Part shown: positions 7,502 through 16,251 of the stretch, in pieces
Layout: every line of letters begins with the position of its first letter
How positions within the stretch are numbered: position 1 is the stretch's first letter
The notes under the pieces: generated by a model
Database searches by the model: none
Told to the model about the DNA's origin: nothing
Seen by the model: the letters and a program-made list of their open reading frames with translations, nothing else
NCBI RefSeq assembly: GCF_026627255.1
Contig: NZ_JAPNLM010000025.1
Span: 62,001-126,000 of the forward strand
DNA from: Streptomyces antarcticus
GTDB taxonomy: Bacteria > Actinomycetota > Actinomycetes > Streptomycetales > Streptomycetaceae
Length of the DNA: 64,000 nucleotides
Direction: 5' to 3'
Made by a program: the position numbers and the translations under genes

Positions 7502-8718
7502 CGTGCGACCGCCGCCCCGAACGGGCCGCCCGACGGGTCCCGCGCCGGGTCCTCGGACGGGCTGCCGGACGGGGCGGCGGGCTCGGCGCCCCGCGGCGCC
7601 GCCGGGAGGTTCCGGTACAGCTCCTTCGCGATGATCGTGCGCTGCACCTCGCTGGCCCCCTCGTAGATCCGCGGCGCCCGCACCTCCCGGTAGAGGTGTT
7701 CCAGCAGGTGGCCCCGGCGCAGGGCGACCGCCCCGTGCAGCTGCACGGCGTGGTCGACCACGTACTGGGCCGTCTCGGTGGCCAGCAGTTTCGCCATCGC
7801 GGCCCGGCGCGGCACGTCCGGGGAGCCCCGGTCGTGGGCGGCGGCCGCCGCGTACACCAGCAGCCGGGCCGCCTCCGTGCGGGTGGCCATCTCCGCCACC
7901 CGGTGCGCCACCGCCTGGAGGTCGCCCAGCACCCCGCCGAAGGCGGTCCGGGCCGCCGTGTGCGCGAGCGTCGCGTCGAGGGCGGCCCGGGCCATGCCCA
8001 CCGCGAACGCCCCGACGCTCGGCCGGAACAGGTTGAGGGTGTCCATCGCGACCCGGAACCCCTGCCCCGGCAGGCCGAGCAGATCCTCGGGTCCGACCGG
8101 GACACCGTCGAAGGCGAGGGAACCGATGGGGTGCGGGGACAGCATGTCCAGGGCTTCGCCGCCGAGGCCGGGGCGGTCCGCCGGGACCAGGAACGCCGAC
8201 ACCCCCTTCGCGCCCGGCGCCTCACCCGTCCGGGCGAACACGGTGTAGAAATCCGCCTCCGGGGCGTTCGAGATCCAGCACTTCTCGCCGCGCAGCCGCC
8301 AGCCCACCCCGTCGGGCACCGCCGCCAGCGCCAGCGCCGCCGCGTCCGAGCCGGCCCCGGGCTCGCTCAGCGCGAAGGCGGCCACCGCCCGGCCGGCCCG
8401 CACCTCCGGCAGCCAGCGGTCCCGCTGCGCGTCGCTGCCGGCCCGCAGTACCGGGTGAGCGCCGAGCCCCTGCAGGGCCAGCGCCGTCTCGGCCTCCGTG
8501 CAGCCGTAGGCGAGGGATTCGCGCAGCAGGCACAGGTCCAGCGCGCCCGAGGTGAACACCCGCTCCAGCAGGCCCAGCTCCCCCAGCGCCGCCAGCAGCG
8601 GGCGGTTGACCCGTCCCGGCTCCCCCTTCCCGGCGAGCGGCCCGAGCCGCTCGGCCGCCAGGGTGCGCAACCGCGCGCACCACTCCTCCTGCTCCACCCC
8701 GAGCGCGAATCCGGTCAT
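7498..8718 (-). CDS. acyl-CoA dehydrogenase
   Basis: A 406-residue FAD-dependent acyl-CoA dehydrogenase. Visible features are AFALSEPGAGSDAAA (flavin contact), CWISNAP, the RTAFGGVLGDLQAVAHRVAEMA helix and the C-terminal IYEGASEVQRTIIAKEL with the catalytic Glu of the isovaleryl/short-chain group. A disordered Ala/Pro/Ser tail of about 35 residues is added at the C-terminus. It would desaturate a CoA ester formed after ring reduction or ring cleavage. It is divergent from the CoA ligase and coupled to the RidA gene, with 145 bases of shared control region. Confidence 0.88.
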   Translation of the reverse strand: MTGFALGVEQEEWCARLRTLAAERLGPLAGKGEPGRVNRPLLAALGELGLLERVFTSGALDLCLLRESLAYGCTEAETALALQGLGAHPVLRAGSDAQRDRWLPEVRAGRAVAAFALSEPGAGSDAAALALAAVPDGVGWRLRGEKCWISNAPEADFYTVFARTGEAPGAKGVSAFLVPADRPGLGGEALDMLSPHPIGSLAFDGVPVGPEDLLGLPGQGFRVAMDTLNLFRPSVGAFAVGMARAALDATLAHTAARTAFGGVLGDLQAVAHRVAEMATRTEAARLLVYAAAAAHDRGSPDVPRRAAMAKLLATETAQYVVDHAVQLHGAVALRRGHLLEHLYREVRAPRIYEGASEVQRTIIAKELYRNLPAAPRGAEPAAPSGSPSEDPARDPSGGPFGAAVAR

Positions 8719-8747
8719 TCGAACATCCCCGCATCTATCGCGTCCTG

Positions 8748-8775
8748 TTGACTGTCGTCACCATCACGATACGCT
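8748..8775 (+). promoter_or_regulatory. candidate vegetative promoter of the CoA ligase
   Basis: TTGACT at 8748-8753 and TACGCT at 8770-8775 are separated by 16 bases, close to the principal sigma-factor consensus in streptomycetes. About 90 bases of leader would precede the proposed TTG start. The region also serves the divergent dehydrogenase gene and may carry the PaaX-family operator. Confidence 0.35.
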
Positions 8776-8863
8776 CCTGGAGCACCTTCCAGCAGTGGCC
8801 GGGAGGGCGATCGCACGGCCGGCTCCACCTCACCCCGGACCGTCGCAAGGGGGCGAACCCGCC

Positions 8864-10486
8864 TTGGACCTCAACCCATCCGCGCACGCCGACACCTTCG
8901 CCCGTGACCACCTGCCACCCGCGGGCAGCTGGCCGCACCTCGTCTTCGAGCTGCCCGAACTGGCCTATCCGGACCGCCTGAACTGCGCGGCCGAGCTGCT
9001 GGACACCACCATCGCCCGGTTCGGCCCCGACCGCCCGGCCTTCCGCAGCGGCTCCGGGGAGGTGTGGACGTACGGCGGGCTGCGTGAGCGCGTGGACCGG
9101 CTCGCCCACGTGCTCACGGCCGACCTCGGGGTCGTCCCCGGCAACCGGGTGCTCCTGCGCGGCCCCACCGGCCCCTGGCTCGCCGCCTGCTGGCTCGCGG
9201 TGGTCAAGGCGGGCGCGGTGGCGGTCACCGTGCTGCCCCAGCAGCGGGCGCAGGAGCTGGCCACGGTCTGCGCGCTGGCCCGGGTGGGGCACGCCCTGTG
9301 CCACGCCGACGTCACGGAGGACCTGGCCAGGGCCGAGGTGCCGGGGCTGCGCATCACCCCGTACGGGGGCGGGGCCCCGGACGACCTGCTGCGCCTCGCC
9401 GAGCGGTACGGGGGGACGCCCTTCGCCGCCGTGGAGACCTCCGCCGACGACGTGGCCCTGATCGCGTTCACCTCCGGCACCACCGGGCGCCCCAAGGGCT
9501 GCATGCACTTCCACCGCGACGTGCTGTCGGTGGCCGACACCTTCTCCCGCAGCGTGCTGCGACCCCGGCCGGACGACGTGTTCGCGGGCAGTCCGCCGCT
9601 CGGGTTCACCTTCGGCCTCGGCGGGCTGGTCGTCTTCCCGCTGCGCGCGGGGGCGTGCGCGCTGCTGCTGGAGGAGGCGGGTCCGCGGCACCTTCTGCCC
9701 GCGCTCGCCGAGCACCGGGTGACGGTCCTGTTCACCGCGCCGACCGCGTACCGGGCGATGCTGGACGCGCTGGGCCCGTACGACGTGGGCGCGTACGACC
9801 TGTCGGCGCTGCGCCGCTGCGTGTCGGCCGGGGAGAACCTGCCCGCGGCGACCTGGCAAGCGTGGCTGGAGCGGACCGGGCTGCGGATCATCAACGGCAT
9901 CGGGGCGACCGAGCTGCTGCACATCTTCATCTCGGCCGCCGACGAGGACATCCGCCCCGGTACGACCGGCCGGGTGGTACCGGGCTGGCAGGCCCGGGTG
10001 GTGGACCGCTCCGGGCGGCCGGTCGCCGACAACGAGCCCGGGCTGCTGGCCGTACGGGGCCCGGTGGGCTGCCGCTACCTCGCCGATCCGCGGCAGGCGG
10101 ACTACGTGCAGGGGGGCTGGAACCTGACCGGTGACACCTACGTGCGCGACCCGGAGGGCTACTTCCGGTACGTCGCCCGCGCCGACGACATGATCATCTC
10201 GTCGGGTTACAACATCGCCGGACCGGAGGTCGAGGAGGCCCTGCTGCGTCACCCGGACGTGGTGGAGGCGGCGGTGGTCGGCCGCCCCGACGAGCGGCGC
10301 GGCCAGATCGTGGTGGCGTACGCCGTCGCCCGCCCGGGCGCGGCGCTGTCCGAGGAGGCGCTGCGGACCTTCATGCGGGCCGAGCTGGCCCCGCACAAGT
10401 GCCCGCGGGTCTTCGTCTTCATGCCCGCGCTGCCCCGGACGGCGACGGGCAAGCTGCAACGCTTCCGGCTGCGCGATCTAGAGTGA
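8864..10486 (+). CDS. 2-aminobenzoate/benzoate-type CoA ligase
   Basis: 540 residues of the AMP-forming acyl-CoA synthetase superfamily, N-terminally like benzoate- and 2-aminobenzoate-CoA ligases (LNPSAHADTFARDHLPPAGSWP, then LNCAAELLD). The P-loop is FTSGTTGRPKGCMHFHRD, followed by the A5 motif NGIGATELLHIFISA, A7 YVRDPEGYFRYVARADDMI and the A10 lysine region RTATGKLQRFRLRDLE. The TTG at 8864 is chosen because homology begins there and AAGGGGG lies upstream; earlier in-frame codons look non-coding. It activates an aromatic acid to its CoA thioester, the entry step of the pathway. A PaaX-type regulator begins four bases after the stop. Confidence 0.85.
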   Translation: MDLNPSAHADTFARDHLPPAGSWPHLVFELPELAYPDRLNCAAELLDTTIARFGPDRPAFRSGSGEVWTYGGLRERVDRLAHVLTADLGVVPGNRVLLRGPTGPWLAACWLAVVKAGAVAVTVLPQQRAQELATVCALARVGHALCHADVTEDLARAEVPGLRITPYGGGAPDDLLRLAERYGGTPFAAVETSADDVALIAFTSGTTGRPKGCMHFHRDVLSVADTFSRSVLRPRPDDVFAGSPPLGFTFGLGGLVVFPLRAGACALLLEEAGPRHLLPALAEHRVTVLFTAPTAYRAMLDALGPYDVGAYDLSALRRCVSAGENLPAATWQAWLERTGLRIINGIGATELLHIFISAADEDIRPGTTGRVVPGWQARVVDRSGRPVADNEPGLLAVRGPVGCRYLADPRQADYVQGGWNLTGDTYVRDPEGYFRYVARADDMIISSGYNIAGPEVEEALLRHPDVVEAAVVGRPDERRGQIVVAYAVARPGAALSEEALRTFMRAELAPHKCPRVFVFMPALPRTATGKLQRFRLRDLE

Positions 10487-10490
10487 ACCC

Positions 10491-11291
10491 GTGGTCGAGC
10501 TGCACACCCCGCGATCCCTGATCGTCACGTTCTACGGTGCCTACGGGCGGGCCTTCGAGGGCCCGGTCCCGGTGTCCGCGCTGATCCGCCTGCTGGGCGC
10601 GGCCGGCGTGGACGCCCCGTCGGTCCGCTCGTCGGTGTCCCGGCTGAAGCGGCGGGGCCTCCTGCTGCCCGCGCGCGCGGCGGACGGCTCGGCGGCGTAC
10701 GAGCTGTCCGCGGAGGCGCGGCAGCTCCTGGACGACGGCGACCGGCGGATCTACGGCAGCCCGCCGCCCTGCGACGAGTGGCTGGTGGCGGTCTTCTCCG
10801 TGCCGGAACAGGAGCGGCACAAGCGGCACCTGCTCCGCTCGCGGCTGGCCCGGCTCGGCTTCGGGACGGTGGCGCCGGGGGTGTGGATCGCCCCCGCCGG
10901 GCTCGCGGTGGAGACGGGTCACACCCTGGACCGGCTGGGCCTGACCCCGTACGTGGAGCTGTTCCGCGGCGCGCACCTCGGCTTCGCGCCGACCGCCGAG
11001 GCGGTGGCCCGCTGGTGGGACCTGGCGGGCCTGGCCAAACAGCACGAGGAGTTCCTCGACCTGCACGAGCCGGCCCTCCGGGCCCTCCAGTCGGGCCCGG
11101 AGCCGACCCCGGAGGAGGCCTACCGCGGCTACCTCCTGGCCCTGGACACCTGGCGCCACCTTCCGTACGCCGACCCCGGGCTCCCCCGCGCGCTGCTCCC
11201 GGCGGACTGGCCGGGCGACCGGGCGGCGGCCGTTTTCGCGGAGCTGCACGCGCGGCTGCGGGACTCCGGCGGGCGGTTCGCCGGACCGTGA
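10491..11291 (+). CDS. PaaX-family transcriptional regulator
   Basis: 266 residues with PaaX architecture. The N-terminal winged helix is PRSLIVTFYGAYGRAF through VRSSVSRLKRRGLL. The central domain has WLVAVFSVPEQERHKRHLLRSRLARLGFGTVAPGVWIAP. The C-terminal PaaX domain ends near AYRGYLLALDTWRHLPYADPGLPRALLPADWPG. Such repressors sense aryl-CoA esters (phenylacetyl-CoA in the prototype). The GTG start (10491) is four bases after the CoA ligase stop, so ligase and sensor are made together. The likely inducer is the ligase's product. Confidence 0.88.
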   Translation: MVELHTPRSLIVTFYGAYGRAFEGPVPVSALIRLLGAAGVDAPSVRSSVSRLKRRGLLLPARAADGSAAYELSAEARQLLDDGDRRIYGSPPPCDEWLVAVFSVPEQERHKRHLLRSRLARLGFGTVAPGVWIAPAGLAVETGHTLDRLGLTPYVELFRGAHLGFAPTAEAVARWWDLAGLAKQHEEFLDLHEPALRALQSGPEPTPEEAYRGYLLALDTWRHLPYADPGLPRALLPADWPGDRAAAVFAELHARLRDSGGRFAGP

Positions 11292-11393
11292 GGGGCGGGC
11301 CCGGCGGCGAAGACAGCGGGAACGGCGGGGACAGCGGGGACAGCGGCGGAAAACTCCGGTGCGCTCACCGTGCCGATCGGGTGACGATGGTTC

Positions 11394-12233
11394 ATGACCT
11401 GGACCTTCACCTCTGACCTGACGGCCTATCTGACCGCGGCGGGCCCCGCCCTGACCGCGCGTCCCGTGCCGAACTCCCTGCTGCTGACGACCGCCGACGC
11501 GCTGGAGCGGCGCGGGCCGCACGCCTACGGCCGCGCCGACCCGCTCTTCGGCTGGTGGACCGGCGCCGACGGAACGGTCGCCGCGGGCCTGCTGTGCACC
11601 CCGCCGTACCCGCTGCTGCTCGGGGCGCTGCCGGCCGAGGCGGTGCGGGCGCTGGCGGAGGCCCTCGCCACCGAGCCGCTGCTCGCGGGGATCAGCGGGT
11701 TCAACGCCCGCCGGCCCGACGCGGACGCGCTCGCCGACGCCTGGGGGCGGGCCGCCCGCGTCGCCGAGGAGAACCGCCTGTACCGGCTGGCCGGGCTGGT
11801 CGCCCCCGATCCCGCCCCGACCGGACGGGCCCGGACCGCCGAGGAGGCCGATCTGCAGCTGCTGCTGGAGTGGACCGCCGCGTTCGACCGGGAGGTGGGG
11901 TCCCCAGGCACCACGTCCGAGGCCGGCCTGCGCGACCGGATCGCGTACGGCGGCATCCTGCTCTGGGAGCGCGCGGGAGCCCCGGTCGCGCTGGCCTCGT
12001 TCTCCCGCCCGATCGGCGGGAGCTCGCGGGTCGGGCCGGTCTACACGCTGCCGGAGGCCCGCGGCCGGGGCTACGCGGCCGGGGTCACCCACGCGGCGAG
12101 CGAGGCGGCGTACGCGGCCGGCGCCTCGGAGGTCCTGCTCTTCACCGACCTGGCCAACCCCACCAGCAACGGCGTGTACCTGCGGCTGGGCTACGCCCCG
12201 GTCGAGGACCGCGCGGTGGTCGTGGCGGTGTGA
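11394..12233 (+). CDS. GNAT-family N-acetyltransferase
   Basis: 279 residues. The C-terminal half is a GNAT domain: VGPVYTLPEARGRGYAAGVTHAASEAAYAAGASEVLLF contains the RGxGYA acetyl-CoA loop, then DLANPTSNGVYLRLGYAPVED. The N-terminal ~140 residues form the degenerate second module seen in related actinomycete proteins. The substrate is unknown. It is on the plus strand after the PaaX gene with ~100 bases between, holding a short (GGGGACAGC) repeat at about 11300-11350, and is convergent with the flavoprotein gene. Confidence 0.85.
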   Translation: MTWTFTSDLTAYLTAAGPALTARPVPNSLLLTTADALERRGPHAYGRADPLFGWWTGADGTVAAGLLCTPPYPLLLGALPAEAVRALAEALATEPLLAGISGFNARRPDADALADAWGRAARVAEENRLYRLAGLVAPDPAPTGRARTAEEADLQLLLEWTAAFDREVGSPGTTSEAGLRDRIAYGGILLWERAGAPVALASFSRPIGGSSRVGPVYTLPEARGRGYAAGVTHAASEAAYAAGASEVLLFTDLANPTSNGVYLRLGYAPVEDRAVVVAV

Positions 12234-12276
12234 CGGGCCCGCCCGTCCCACCGCGGCCCGCGCCGCCCGCACCGGG

Positions 12277-14631
12277 TCAGCCGCGCCCCGTGGGCGGGGG
12301 CCGGCTGCCCGCGCGGTAGGGGGCGGCCCAGGGGGCGGCCGGGCCGTCGTAGCCCTGCTCGGCGGCGGCGTGCAGGGTCCAGTGCGGGTCGTACAGGTGG
12401 GGGCGGCCCAGCGCGCAGAGGTCGGCCCGGCCGGCCAGCAGCAGGGAGTTCACGTCGTCCCAGGAGGAGATGGCGCCGACGGCGATGACGGGGACGCCGA
12501 GCGCGTTGCGGATCCGGTCGGCGTACGGGGTCTGGTACGAGCGCCCGTACTCGGGGCTCTCGTCCGCGACCACCTGGCCGGTGGACACGTCGACGGCGTC
12601 CGCGCCGTGCGCCGCGAAGGCGGCCGCGATCCGCACCGCGTCCTCGTCGGTGGTGCCGCCCGGGGCCCAGTCGGTGGCCGAGAGGCGGACCGTCATCGGG
12701 CGGTCCGCGGGCCAGACGGCGCGGACCGCGTCGAAGACCTCCAAGGGGAAGCGCAGCCGGTTCTCCAGGGGGCCGCCGTAGGCGTCCGTGCGGTGGTTGG
12801 TCAGCGGCGAGAGGAACCCGGAGAGCAGGTAGCCGTGGGCGCAGTGCAGTTCCAGCAGGTCGAAGCCGCAGTCCGCGGCGCGGACGGCCGCGGCCTCGAA
12901 CTCGTCGCGGATCGTGCCGAGTTCGGTGGCGCTCAGGGCGCGGGGTACGGCCGATACCCCCGGCCGGTAGGGCAGTGCGGAGGCGGCGGCGAGGGGCCAG
13001 TTGCCCTCCGGGAGGGGGTCGTCCATGCCCTCCCACATCACCCGGGTCGAGCCTTTGCGCCCGGAGTGGCCGAGCTGGACGCCGAGCGCGGTGCCGGGAG
13101 CGGAGGCGTGGACGAAGCCGGCGATCCGCTGCCAGGCGTCGGCCTGTTCGCGCGTGTACAGCCCGGCGCAGCCGGGGGTGATCCGCCCTTCGGCGCTGAC
13201 GCAGACCATCTCGGTCATCACCAGTCCGGCGCCGCCGAGCGCCCGCGCGCCCAGGTGGACGAGGTGGAAGTCGCCGGGCACGCCGTCCGTGGAGGCGTAC
13301 ACGTCCATCGGGGAGACGACGACCCGGTTGCGCAGGGTCAGACCGCGCAGGGCGAACGGGGTGAACATCGGCGGTGTCCGGCGGTGCCCGGCCTCTTCGT
13401 CGGGGCAGCCGAAGTCGCGTTCCACGGAGCGGGTGAAGCGCTCGTCGCGCAGCCGCAGGTTGTCGTGGGTGACCCGGCGGCTGCGGGTGAGGAGGTTGAA
13501 GGCGAACTGGCGGGCGGGCTGGCCGGTGTACCCGGCGACTTCCTCGAACCAGCGCGAGCTGGCGGCCGCGGCGCGCTGGGTGCTGGCCACCGCCGGCCGC
13601 CGGGCCGCCTCGTACGCCGCGAGCGCGGCGGGTACGTCCACCACGGCGCCGTCGTCGTCCCCGGCGGCGGCGACCGCTTCGGCGACGGCTCCGGCGAGGG
13701 CGACGGCGTCCTCCACCGCGAGCTTGGTGCCGGAGCCGATGGAGAAGTGCGCGGTGTGCGCCGCGTCGCCGAGCAGGGCCGTGTTGCCGTACGACCAGCG
13801 GGCGTTGACGACCGTACGGAACCGGGTCCAGGCCGACCGGTTGCCGTACAGCGGCCGTCCCCGCAGGGCCTCGCTGAAGATCTTGGCGCAGCGGGCGACC
13901 GACTCGTCCTCGTCGCACAGGTCGAAGCCCGCCGCGCGCCACACCTCCTCGCGCATCTCGACGATCACGGTGGAGGCGCCGAGCGGGCCCTGCGGCCCGG
14001 CGGGCCGGGCCGGGGCACCGTCGTCGTCGGCCGACGGGCGGGCGTACGGGTAGGCGTGCAGCTGCATGACGCCGTGTTCGGTCTCCGCGATCTCGAAGCG
14101 GAAGGCGTCGAGGGCGAAGTCGGCGGCGAGCCAGATGTACCGGCAGCGCCCGGCGGTCACGGTCGGCCCGAAGTGCGCGGCCCCGTGCTCGCGGATCGCG
14201 CTGTGCACCCCGTCCGCCGCGACCACCAGGTCGTACGCGGCGGACAGCGCCGTCGGGTCCGGGGCCCGCGTGCGGAAGCGGAGCCGGACGCCGAGACTGG
14301 CGCAGCGCTCGTGCAGGATCTCCAGGAGCCTGCGGCGTCCGAGGGCGGCGAAGCCGTGGCCGCCGGAGGTCAGGATCCGCCCCCGGTGCACGACGTCCAC
14401 GTCGTCCCAGCGCACGAACTCGGCGCTCAGGGCCGCGTAGACCACCGTGTCGGCCTGCTCGATGCCGCCGAGGGTCTCGTCGGAGAGCACCACGCCGAAG
14501 CCGAAGGCGTCCTCGGGCGCTCCCCGTTCCCAGACCTCCACGGTGTGGCCCTGCCGGGCCAGCAGCGCGGCGGCGTAGAGCCCTCCCGGTCCCCCGCCGA
14601 CGACGGCCACCCGCAGGGCGTGCGCGGACAT
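12277..14631 (-). CDS. two-domain flavoprotein, 2-aminobenzoyl-CoA monooxygenase/reductase-like
   Basis: 784 residues from ATG 14629-14631. Residues 1-~390 are a class A FAD monooxygenase: RVAVVGGGPGGLYAAALLARQG, then the DG motif YDLVVAADGVHS, then ALLGDAAHTAHFSIGSGTKLAVEDA. Residues ~410-780 are an Old Yellow Enzyme-type reductase: FTPFALRGLTLRNRVVVSPM, GVQLGHSGRKGS, FDLLELHCAHGYLLSGFLSPLTNHR. The same fusion is known as 2-aminobenzoyl-CoA monooxygenase/reductase and is also annotated as salicylyl-CoA 5-hydroxylase/oxidoreductase. The former hydroxylates and then reduces the ring. The start is four bases after the enoyl-CoA hydratase stop. The neighbouring ligase and RidA favour the amino substrate, by inference. 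Confidence 0.87.
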   Translation of the reverse strand: MSAHALRVAVVGGGPGGLYAAALLARQGHTVEVWERGAPEDAFGFGVVLSDETLGGIEQADTVVYAALSAEFVRWDDVDVVHRGRILTSGGHGFAALGRRRLLEILHERCASLGVRLRFRTRAPDPTALSAAYDLVVAADGVHSAIREHGAAHFGPTVTAGRCRYIWLAADFALDAFRFEIAETEHGVMQLHAYPYARPSADDDGAPARPAGPQGPLGASTVIVEMREEVWRAAGFDLCDEDESVARCAKIFSEALRGRPLYGNRSAWTRFRTVVNARWSYGNTALLGDAAHTAHFSIGSGTKLAVEDAVALAGAVAEAVAAAGDDDGAVVDVPAALAAYEAARRPAVASTQRAAAASSRWFEEVAGYTGQPARQFAFNLLTRSRRVTHDNLRLRDERFTRSVERDFGCPDEEAGHRRTPPMFTPFALRGLTLRNRVVVSPMDVYASTDGVPGDFHLVHLGARALGGAGLVMTEMVCVSAEGRITPGCAGLYTREQADAWQRIAGFVHASAPGTALGVQLGHSGRKGSTRVMWEGMDDPLPEGNWPLAAASALPYRPGVSAVPRALSATELGTIRDEFEAAAVRAADCGFDLLELHCAHGYLLSGFLSPLTNHRTDAYGGPLENRLRFPLEVFDAVRAVWPADRPMTVRLSATDWAPGGTTDEDAVRIAAAFAAHGADAVDVSTGQVVADESPEYGRSYQTPYADRIRNALGVPVIAVGAISSWDDVNSLLLAGRADLCALGRPHLYDPHWTLHAAAEQGYDGPAAPWAAPYRAGSRPPPTGRG

Positions 14632-14635
14632 CCGG

Positions 14636-15463
14636 CTACCTGCCCTTCCAGTGCGGCGGCCGCTTCCCGGTGAAGGCCGCATGGAACTCCGCGTAGTCCT
14701 GTCCGTGCATGAGCAGGGCCTGGGTGTTGGCGTCCAGTTCCACGGACGCGGCGAGCGGCATGTCGAGTTCGGCGGTGAGCAGCGCCTTGGTCTGCGCGTA
14801 GGCGAGGGCGGGTCCGGCGGCCAGGTGGGCGGCCAGTTCGGCGGCCCGTACGTGGGCCTTCCCCTCCTCGGTGAGCTCGCTCAGCAGGCCGATCCGCTCG
14901 GCCTCGGCAGCGCGTACGGGCTCTCCGAGCATCAGCAGCCGGGTGGCGTGGCCAAGGCCGACGACGCGGGGGAGCAGGTAGGCGGCGCCCATGTCGCCGC
15001 CGGAGAGGCCGACGCGGGTGAAGAGGAACGCGAAGCGGGCGGTGGGGTCGGCGACGCGGAAGTCGGCGGCGAGCGCGAGGACGGCTCCGGCCCCGGCGGC
15101 GACGCCGTGGACGGCGGCGATCACCGGGAAGGGGCATTCGCGGATGGCGCGGACCACCTGGCCGGTCATCCGGTTGAAGTCGAGGAGCTGGGCGGTGTCC
15201 ATGGCGAGGGTGGCGCCGATGATCTCGTCCACGTCCCCGCCGGAGCAGAATCCGCGGCCCTCGCCGCCGAGCACCAGCGCGCGGACGGAGCGCTCGCGGG
15301 AGAGTTCGGCGAGCAGGTCGCGGAGGTCGGCGTAGGCGCCGAAGGTGAGGGCGTTGAGCTTTTCGGGGCGGTCGAAGGTGACGGTGGCCACGCCGTCCTG
15401 CCGGGTCACCCGGAGGTGGCGCCACCGTTCGGTCGCTGTCGTGGAACCGGTGAAGGGGCTCAC
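14636..15463 (-). CDS. enoyl-CoA hydratase/isomerase family protein
   Basis: 275 residues of the crotonase fold. RPEKLNALTFGAYADL, the oxyanion-hole strand GRGFCSGGDVDEI, FPVIAAVHGVAAGAGAVLALAADFRVAD and FTRVGLSGGDMGAAYLLPRVVG are all present. At the usual second catalytic Glu position there is GGDMG, so the reaction may differ from simple hydration (the family includes ring hydrolases and dehalogenases). The C-terminal AEFHAAFTGKRPPHWKGR is typical. It is the first gene of a two-gene unit with the flavoprotein and would act on a CoA ester downstream of ring reduction. Confidence 0.87.
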   Translation of the reverse strand: MSPFTGSTTATERWRHLRVTRQDGVATVTFDRPEKLNALTFGAYADLRDLLAELSRERSVRALVLGGEGRGFCSGGDVDEIIGATLAMDTAQLLDFNRMTGQVVRAIRECPFPVIAAVHGVAAGAGAVLALAADFRVADPTARFAFLFTRVGLSGGDMGAAYLLPRVVGLGHATRLLMLGEPVRAAEAERIGLLSELTEEGKAHVRAAELAAHLAAGPALAYAQTKALLTAELDMPLAASVELDANTQALLMHGQDYAEFHAAFTGKRPPHWKGR

Positions 15464-15685
15464 ACGGCCGACGGTATCACTGGATCGTGACCGCCGTCAC
15501 GGAAGCGCGATATGGGGGGCGGCGCGGGAGCGGGCGCCCGCCGCGCGCCGCACGCCGCGCGCCGCCGGAAGTCCCGTCCGGCGTGACCGTGGTCCCCGGC
15601 TGTTCGGACGGGGTGCCCTACGCTCCGTCGTTTCGACTTCGTATGGTTGAAAGCGGGCCCATCTCTTCGCGGGGAGCGGGCCCCC

Positions 15686-15727
15686 TCCCCCACCTGCCCC
15701 GCCCCCACCTGCCCCCACCTGCCCCCC
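15686..15727. repeat. short CCCCCACCTG tandem repeat
   Basis: Three to four copies of about ten bases lie just upstream of the anti-sigma-type ATPase start. Nothing else was seen in the ~280-base gap. Confidence 0.6.
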
Positions 15728-15747
15728 AACGGAACGGACGGACCCCC

Positions 15748-16170
15748 GTGCCCGACCCCTCCGCCTGGCGGATCGCCCTGCCGCACACGGCGGCCGCCGT
15801 CCCCCTGGCCCGCGCCCTCGTCCGCACCGCGCTGGCGGACATCGAGGCGCCCTCCGCCGACAGCGAGACGGCGGAGCTGCTGACCGCGGAGCTGGTCGCC
15901 AACGCAGTCGAGCACACCGCGGCCGGGGCCCCGATCGAGCTGGTCGTGGAGCTGCTGGCGAGCGGCTGCCAGGTCGAGGTCCACGACGGCGATCCGCGGT
16001 CGCCCGGCGACCTGGCGGCCCGTGCGGACGACGTCCACCCCGACCCCTGGCAGGAGCATGGCCGCGGCCTGCTGCTGATCCGGACCCTGAGCTCGGCCTG
16101 CGGCCACCGCCGCACCGAGCACGGCAAGGCCGTGTGGTTCACCCTGGCGGCCCGCCCCGCCCCGGTATGA
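15748..16170 (+). CDS. anti-sigma-factor-like ATP-binding protein
   Basis: 140 residues of the HATPase_c_2 / RsbW-type family abundant in streptomycetes. The N-box is LLTAELVANAVEHTAAG and the G1/G2 region is VEVHDGDPRSP and EHGRGLLLIRTLSSACGHR. Such proteins bind sigma factors or anti-anti-sigma proteins and regulate them by phosphorylation, though many are orphans. The GTG at 15748 is chosen because the conserved domain begins about ten codons later; an in-frame ATG at 15643 would add a Pro-rich leader encoded by the repeat. No partner gene is adjacent. Confidence 0.82.
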   Translation: MPDPSAWRIALPHTAAAVPLARALVRTALADIEAPSADSETAELLTAELVANAVEHTAAGAPIELVVELLASGCQVEVHDGDPRSPGDLAARADDVHPDPWQEHGRGLLLIRTLSSACGHRRTEHGKAVWFTLAARPAPV

Positions 16171-16251
16171 CCCGGAGGTGGCGGGCCGGGCGCGGACGCG
16201 GCCCCGCCGGCCCCGCCGGCGCGGGGCCGGCCACGACCGGTCCGGGTATGA

